A DNA stretch of 64,000 nt from Streptococcus sp. 116-D4 (GTDB taxonomy: Bacteria > Bacillota > Bacilli > Lactobacillales > Streptococcaceae). Shown piece by piece: positions 60,584 through 64,000 of this stretch. The stretch covers positions 552,001-616,000 of the forward strand of contig NZ_AP021887.1 in assembly GCF_009731465.1 (NCBI RefSeq). Reading direction: 5' to 3'. The stretch's first letter is position 1; each line of letters starts with the position of its first letter. A program made the translations under genes and the position numbers. The notes beneath the pieces are model-generated. The model worked only from the letters and a program-made list of their open reading frames with translations, was not told the DNA's origin and made no database searches.

Positions 60584-61516
60584 ATGAAAATACTGAAAAA
60601 ATGGTGTATAGGGCTTCTTAGTTTCATTCTTTTGTTTTTAGTAGGGATATTTATCTTTCATCGTATCAGCTTAGAAAAGGAACAAGCCTCTCTAACTCCT
60701 ATGGGTAAAACTGTTCTCGTTAATGGGCACAAAATCAATGTTTACGTTGAAGGGGATGGTCCTGAGACTATAGTAGTTCTCTCAGGTGCTGGTATTGCTT
60801 CTCCTATATTGGACTTTAAAGAAGTATCGGAATCCTTATCGAAACGGTATAAGGTAGTCATCGTGGAGAGAGCAGGGTATGGTTATAGTGATGATAGCAA
60901 TCATTCAAGAGATGTGATAGATGTTTTGTCTGAGACGCGTCAAGCTCTTTCACAAGCAAACGTCAAAGGTCCTTTTATCATTTTATCTCATTCCATGGCT
61001 AGTCTTGAGAGTTTAGCTTGGCAGGAAAAATATCCTGATGAAGTGAAAACCTTGGTTGGGTTAGATTGGGCACTGCCAGCTAGTTATGAGAATTTAAAGC
61101 AAAATCAGGCCTTAATCACTGTGGCATTTTGGAGCAGCAAGATTGGCTTATTACGCTACTTCCCTGAGTCCTTTTATATAAAAAATCCAACTCTGATCGA
61201 AAGTGAACGAAAACAATATAAATTTCTAGCTTATAAGCAGTTGATGTCACAAGCCATGCTTCATGAATCCCAAACGGTAAAGGAAAATGCCAAGAAAGTT
61301 CCTTCAAACATTAATCCGAAAATTCCCACCTTACTACTGGTGTCTAACGGTCAAGGCACGACCTTTAGCCAATCAGAATGGCAGCATTATGCAGAGACAT
61401 TTGCTAGTGACCAGTCTAATGTGAAAGTCATCTATATGGATGCGCCTCACGAACTTTATCATTATCAAAGTCATGAACTTATTTCTCGCATTAAAGAATT
61501 TTTAGAGAATAATTGA
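60584..61516 (+). CDS. membrane-anchored alpha/beta hydrolase
   Basis: A 310-residue protein with an N-terminal membrane anchor (about 6-25, WCIGLLSFILLFLVGIFIF) and an extracellular alpha/beta hydrolase domain. The oxyanion/HGG-like VVLSGAGIAS, nucleophile ILSHSMASLESL (Ser near residue 135) and C-terminal DAPHELYHYQS with the catalytic His are visible. Substrate unknown. Start at ATG 60584; a TTG 15 bases earlier lies in the -10 region. Confidence 0.85.
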   Translation: MKILKKWCIGLLSFILLFLVGIFIFHRISLEKEQASLTPMGKTVLVNGHKINVYVEGDGPETIVVLSGAGIASPILDFKEVSESLSKRYKVVIVERAGYGYSDDSNHSRDVIDVLSETRQALSQANVKGPFIILSHSMASLESLAWQEKYPDEVKTLVGLDWALPASYENLKQNQALITVAFWSSKIGLLRYFPESFYIKNPTLIESERKQYKFLAYKQLMSQAMLHESQTVKENAKKVPSNINPKIPTLLLVSNGQGTTFSQSEWQHYAETFASDQSNVKVIYMDAPHELYHYQSHELISRIKEFLENN

Positions 61517-61567
61517 GGACTTAAAAATCCATTGAGACTGATGACAATAATTGAAAGGTAATGACTT

Positions 61568-62113
61568 ATGAATAATTCTTATATTTTACTTAGACATGCT
61601 CATTCAAAATTTTCAAGTGATGATTTTAATAGAACTTTGTCAGAAAAAGGATTTTCATCTCTTGACCAGTTAGAGTTTTTGAATTCTTTTAATATTGATC
61701 ATTATTTTTCTAGTCCTTATAAACGAGCATTTGAAACGGTTAATAGCTCGCCAATTCAATTTGATAAAATAGTTCTTGATAATCGGTTACGGGAGCGAAA
61801 ATTATCTTCAACCTTTATAAAAGATTCTGAGTTTGAAGACAGTATTAAATATTTATGGCAAAATCCCAGTAAATCTCTTTCAGAAGGGGAATCAAATCAA
61901 TATGCACTAGCTAGAGTACTAAATTTTTTAATGGAATTGGAAGAGAGATACTCAGAAAAAACGATTTTACTTAGTTCACACGGGAATTTGATAGGAATAC
62001 TACTACATCATTTTGATTCCAGTTTTTATTATGAAAAATGGGAGCAGATGACCTTTCCAGATTGTTTTCTAATTGATAGAAATGGGATTGTGAAAAGAAT
62101 TATGAAAGATTAG
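61568..62113 (+). CDS. histidine phosphatase-family protein
   Basis: A 181-residue protein of the phosphoglycerate-mutase-like fold. The phosphohistidine motif is LLRHAHSK (RHA rather than RHG), then SSPYKRAFET (second Arg), LRERKLS and the second catalytic His in LLSSHGNLIGILL. It is likely a phosphatase on a small substrate. It is A+T-richer than its neighbours (Asn/Ser/Phe-rich), which may reflect recent acquisition. Single gene with its own terminator. Confidence 0.82.
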   Translation: MNNSYILLRHAHSKFSSDDFNRTLSEKGFSSLDQLEFLNSFNIDHYFSSPYKRAFETVNSSPIQFDKIVLDNRLRERKLSSTFIKDSEFEDSIKYLWQNPSKSLSEGESNQYALARVLNFLMELEERYSEKTILLSSHGNLIGILLHHFDSSFYYEKWEQMTFPDCFLIDRNGIVKRIMKD

Positions 62114-62173
62114 TTCTTTGATTAAATAGTGATTCATAATGATCAAAATAGTTTGCCTTTTTACAATTCGTAG

Positions 62174-62197
62174 CCTGCCCCTAAAGGCAGGTTTTTT
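62174..62197 (+). terminator. terminator of the histidine phosphatase gene
   Basis: CCTGCC (62174-62179) / GGCAGG (62186-62191) with a 6-base loop and six Ts. The surrounding 315-base gap (62114-62428) otherwise holds only the promoter and operator listed next. Confidence 0.92.
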
Positions 62198-62281
62198 GGT
62201 GTTTTAAGGAAACTATTAAACCAGAATTTATGACTCAAAAGCATTATTTTAAGAGAAAAATTTTCAATTTCATAATCTATA

Positions 62282-62296
62282 AGCAAACGCTTGCAT
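62282..62296. promoter_or_regulatory. cre-like CcpA site over the ABC promoter
   Basis: Read on the minus strand, ATGCAAGCGTTTGCT fits the cre consensus WTGNAANCGNWNNCW at every fixed position. It ends exactly at the last base of the -35 hexamer, so CcpA binding would block the promoter. Confidence 0.6.
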
Positions 62297-62319
62297 TCCT
62301 TTTTTTATTGGATTATAAT
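62291..62319 (+). promoter_or_regulatory. promoter of the ABC-2 transporter operon
   Basis: TTGCAT (62291-62296), 17 bases, TATAAT (62314-62319). The leader is about 100 nt and contains a short ATCCTTCT / AGAAGG hairpin. Confidence 0.8.
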
Positions 62320-62428
62320 AGGTTGGTATAAATCCTTCTGTAATAATATTGAGAAGGTGTAGAAAGTAAGGATTTAGAATATTTGTATTCAAAAATACAA
62401 TGTTGTTTCTTACTAAAGGGAGATAGAT

Positions 62429-63421
62429 ATGGCAATGATAGAAGTGCAACATCTTCAGAAAAATTTTGTGAAGACTGTTAAGGAACCGGGCTTGAAGGGA
62501 GCTTTGCGCTCCTTTATTCATCCTGAAAAGCAGACCTTTGAAGCGGTCAAGGATTTAACCTTTGAAGTTCCAAAAGGGCAGATTTTAGGATTTATCGGGG
62601 CCAATGGTGCTGGGAAGTCAACCACCATCAAAATGCTGACAGGGATTTTAAAACCGACATCTGGTTTTTGTCGGATTAACGGCAAGATTCCCCAGGATAA
62701 TCGCCAAGATTATGTCAAGGATATTGGGGTTGTTTTTGGACAACGCACCCAGTTATGGTGGGATTTGGCTCTGCAAGAGACCTACACGGTTTTAAAAGAA
62801 ATTTACGATGTGCCAGATTCGCTCTTCCATAAGCGTATGGACTTTTTGAATGAAGTCTTGGATTTGAAGGACTTTATCAAGGATCCCGTGCGAACTCTTT
62901 CACTGGGTCAAAGGATGCGGGCGGACATTGCAGCTTCCTTGCTTCACAATCCTAAAGTTCTCTTTTTAGATGAACCGACCATTGGTTTGGACGTTTCGGT
63001 CAAGGACAATATTCGTCGGGCTATCACCCAAATCAATCAAGAGGAAGAAACAACCATTCTCTTGACCACTCATGACCTGAGCGATATTGAGCAACTCTGT
63101 GATCGGATCTTTATGATTGATAAGGGGCAGGAGATTTTTGATGGAACGGTGAGCCAACTCAAGGAGACCTTTGGCAAGATGAAGACTCTCTCCTTTGAAC
63201 TGCTACCAGGTCAAAGTCATCTCTTCTCTCACTATAAAGGCCTGCCTGATATGATTATTGATAGACAGGGGAATAGCCTCAACATTGAATTCGATAGTTC
63301 TCGCTATCAGTCAGCTGACATTATCAAGCAAACCCTGTCTGATTTTGAAATCCGCGATTTGAAGATGATGGATACGGATATTGAGGATATTATCCGCCGC
63401 TTCTATCGAAAGGAGCTCTAA
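62429..63421 (+). CDS. ABC-2-type exporter ATPase
   Basis: A 330-residue ATPase of the NatA/DrrA-like group. It has Walker A GANGAGKSTTIK (about 56-67), Q-loop VVFGQRTQLWWDL (the QRTQLWWDL stretch is typical of the three-gene family with two ABC-2 permeases), the signature LSLGQRMRADIAASLLH and Walker B VLFLDEPTIGLD. A 100-residue C-terminal extension follows. GGGAG lies 7 bases before the ATG. The permease gene starts one base after its stop. Confidence 0.9.
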   Translation: MAMIEVQHLQKNFVKTVKEPGLKGALRSFIHPEKQTFEAVKDLTFEVPKGQILGFIGANGAGKSTTIKMLTGILKPTSGFCRINGKIPQDNRQDYVKDIGVVFGQRTQLWWDLALQETYTVLKEIYDVPDSLFHKRMDFLNEVLDLKDFIKDPVRTLSLGQRMRADIAASLLHNPKVLFLDEPTIGLDVSVKDNIRRAITQINQEEETTILLTTHDLSDIEQLCDRIFMIDKGQEIFDGTVSQLKETFGKMKTLSFELLPGQSHLFSHYKGLPDMIIDRQGNSLNIEFDSSRYQSADIIKQTLSDFEIRDLKMMDTDIEDIIRRFYRKEL

Positions 63422-63422
63422 G

Positions 63423-64000
63423 ATGGTCAAATTGTGGAGACGTTATAAACCCTTTATCAATGCAGGTGTTCAAGAATTGATCACCTATCGAGTCAACTTT
63501 ATTCTTTATCGGATTGGGGATGTTATGGGTGCTTTTGTCGCTTTCTATCTCTGGAAGGCTGTCTTTGATTCTTCGCAAGAGTCTTTGATTCAGGGCTTTA
63601 GTATGGCAGATATCACCCTCTACATCATCATGAGTTTTGTGACCAATCTTCTGACTAGGTCAGATTCGTCCTTTATGATTGGGGAGGAGGTCAAGGATGG
63701 CTCCATTATCATGCGCTTGCTGAGACCAGTACATTTTGCGGCCTCTTACCTTTTCACCGAACTTGGATCCAAATGGTTGATTTTTATCTCTGTTGGACTG
63801 CCATTTTTAAGTGTCATTGTTTTGATGAAAATCTTATCTGGGCAAGGTATTCTAGAAGTGCTAGGATTAACTGTCCTTTACCTCTTTAGCTTAACTCTGG
63901 CCTATCTGATTAACTTTTTCTTTAATATCTGCTTTGGTTTTTCAGCCTTTGTGTTTAAAAATCTTTGGGGTTCTAACTTACTTAAGACTTCCATAGTGGC
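63423..64000 (+). CDS. ABC-2-type permease (runs off the window)
   Basis: The first 192 codons of an ABC-2 family permease (MVKLWRRYKPFINAGVQELI start). Hydrophobic segments are seen at about residues 20-45, 58-75, 115-140 and 145-175, and the charged DGSIIMRLLRPVHF segment before the third is typical of this family. It lies directly behind its ATPase. A second permease usually follows, beyond the window. Confidence 0.85.
   Translation, partial: MVKLWRRYKPFINAGVQELITYRVNFILYRIGDVMGAFVAFYLWKAVFDSSQESLIQGFSMADITLYIIMSFVTNLLTRSDSSFMIGEEVKDGSIIMRLLRPVHFAASYLFTELGSKWLIFISVGLPFLSVIVLMKILSGQGILEVLGLTVLYLFSLTLAYLINFFFNICFGFSAFVFKNLWGSNLLKTSIV

Noticed and set aside
1-64000. CRISPR array, prophage, restriction-modification or toxin-antitoxin system
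   Set aside because: No regularly spaced repeats, phage structural genes, methylase motifs or recognisable toxin pairs were found.

Overview
This window is chromosomal DNA of a mitis-group Streptococcus, from or close to S. mitis / S. pneumoniae. The evidence is low G+C coding sequence, a choline-binding amidase, five BOX repeats of the pneumococcal type, two IS1167-like elements, an accessory-Sec glycoprotein export cluster, a vex-vncRS locus and typical pneumococcal operons. Most genes are housekeeping. Accessory DNA is concentrated at the left edge (1-4.6 kb), around two identical-family insertion sequences (9.3-10.7 and 44.15-45.56 kb), in an iron-uptake cassette (22.8-26.3 kb) and at an IS30 element (51.9-53.2 kb).

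Layout. 1-3.3 kb: end of secA2, then gtfA, gtfB and asp4, which glycosylate and export a serine-rich repeat adhesin. 3.4-4.6 kb: a decayed IS110-type transposase fused to the 3' end of a metallo-beta-lactamase-fold hydrolase gene. 4.8-9.3 kb: choline-binding amidase, then rel and dtd. 9.3-10.7 kb: IS1167-like copy 1, inserted in the dtd terminator. 10.7-17.6 kb: pnuC, psaR, a phosphoesterase, an Rrf2 regulator, a lipase-like protein and a BceRS-like two-component system. 18-22.3 kb: DUF389 protein, T-box-controlled MazG-like/thrS operon, rpsO. 22.3-26.3 kb: repeat-containing spacer, then an iron-siderophore-type ABC transporter with its own esterase. 26.4-44.1 kb: acyltransferase, P-type ATPase, trmK-nif3-oxidoreductase, galE-GT2, ferredoxin, LysM protein-cmk, two short operons, truA-pdxK-ECF S component, pepQ, and gatD/murT (lipid II amidation). 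44.15-45.56 kb: IS1167-like copy 2, inserted between the next gene and its terminator. 45.6-51.7 kb: har-like flavoprotein reductase, OFA transporter, cshA, codY-pncA. 51.7-53.5 kb: IS30 element among hairpins resembling its own ends, then tRNA-Leu. 53.5-60.5 kb: vex1-vex2-vex3, vncRS, fba. 60.5-64 kb: hydrolase, phosphatase and the start of an ABC-2 exporter.

The most interesting points are these. Both IS1167-like copies sit at intrinsic terminators and carry an inward-facing terminator of their own, with a short block of clustered divergence between the two copies. A 212-nt, multi-hairpin element closed by a perfect 10-bp helix lies between vex2 and vex3. No pep27 is visible in the vnc locus. 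BOX repeats begin on the last base of TAA stop codons at three of five sites. Several genes have promoters placed so that the mRNA should start at the start codon. No CRISPR array, prophage or restriction system was seen.
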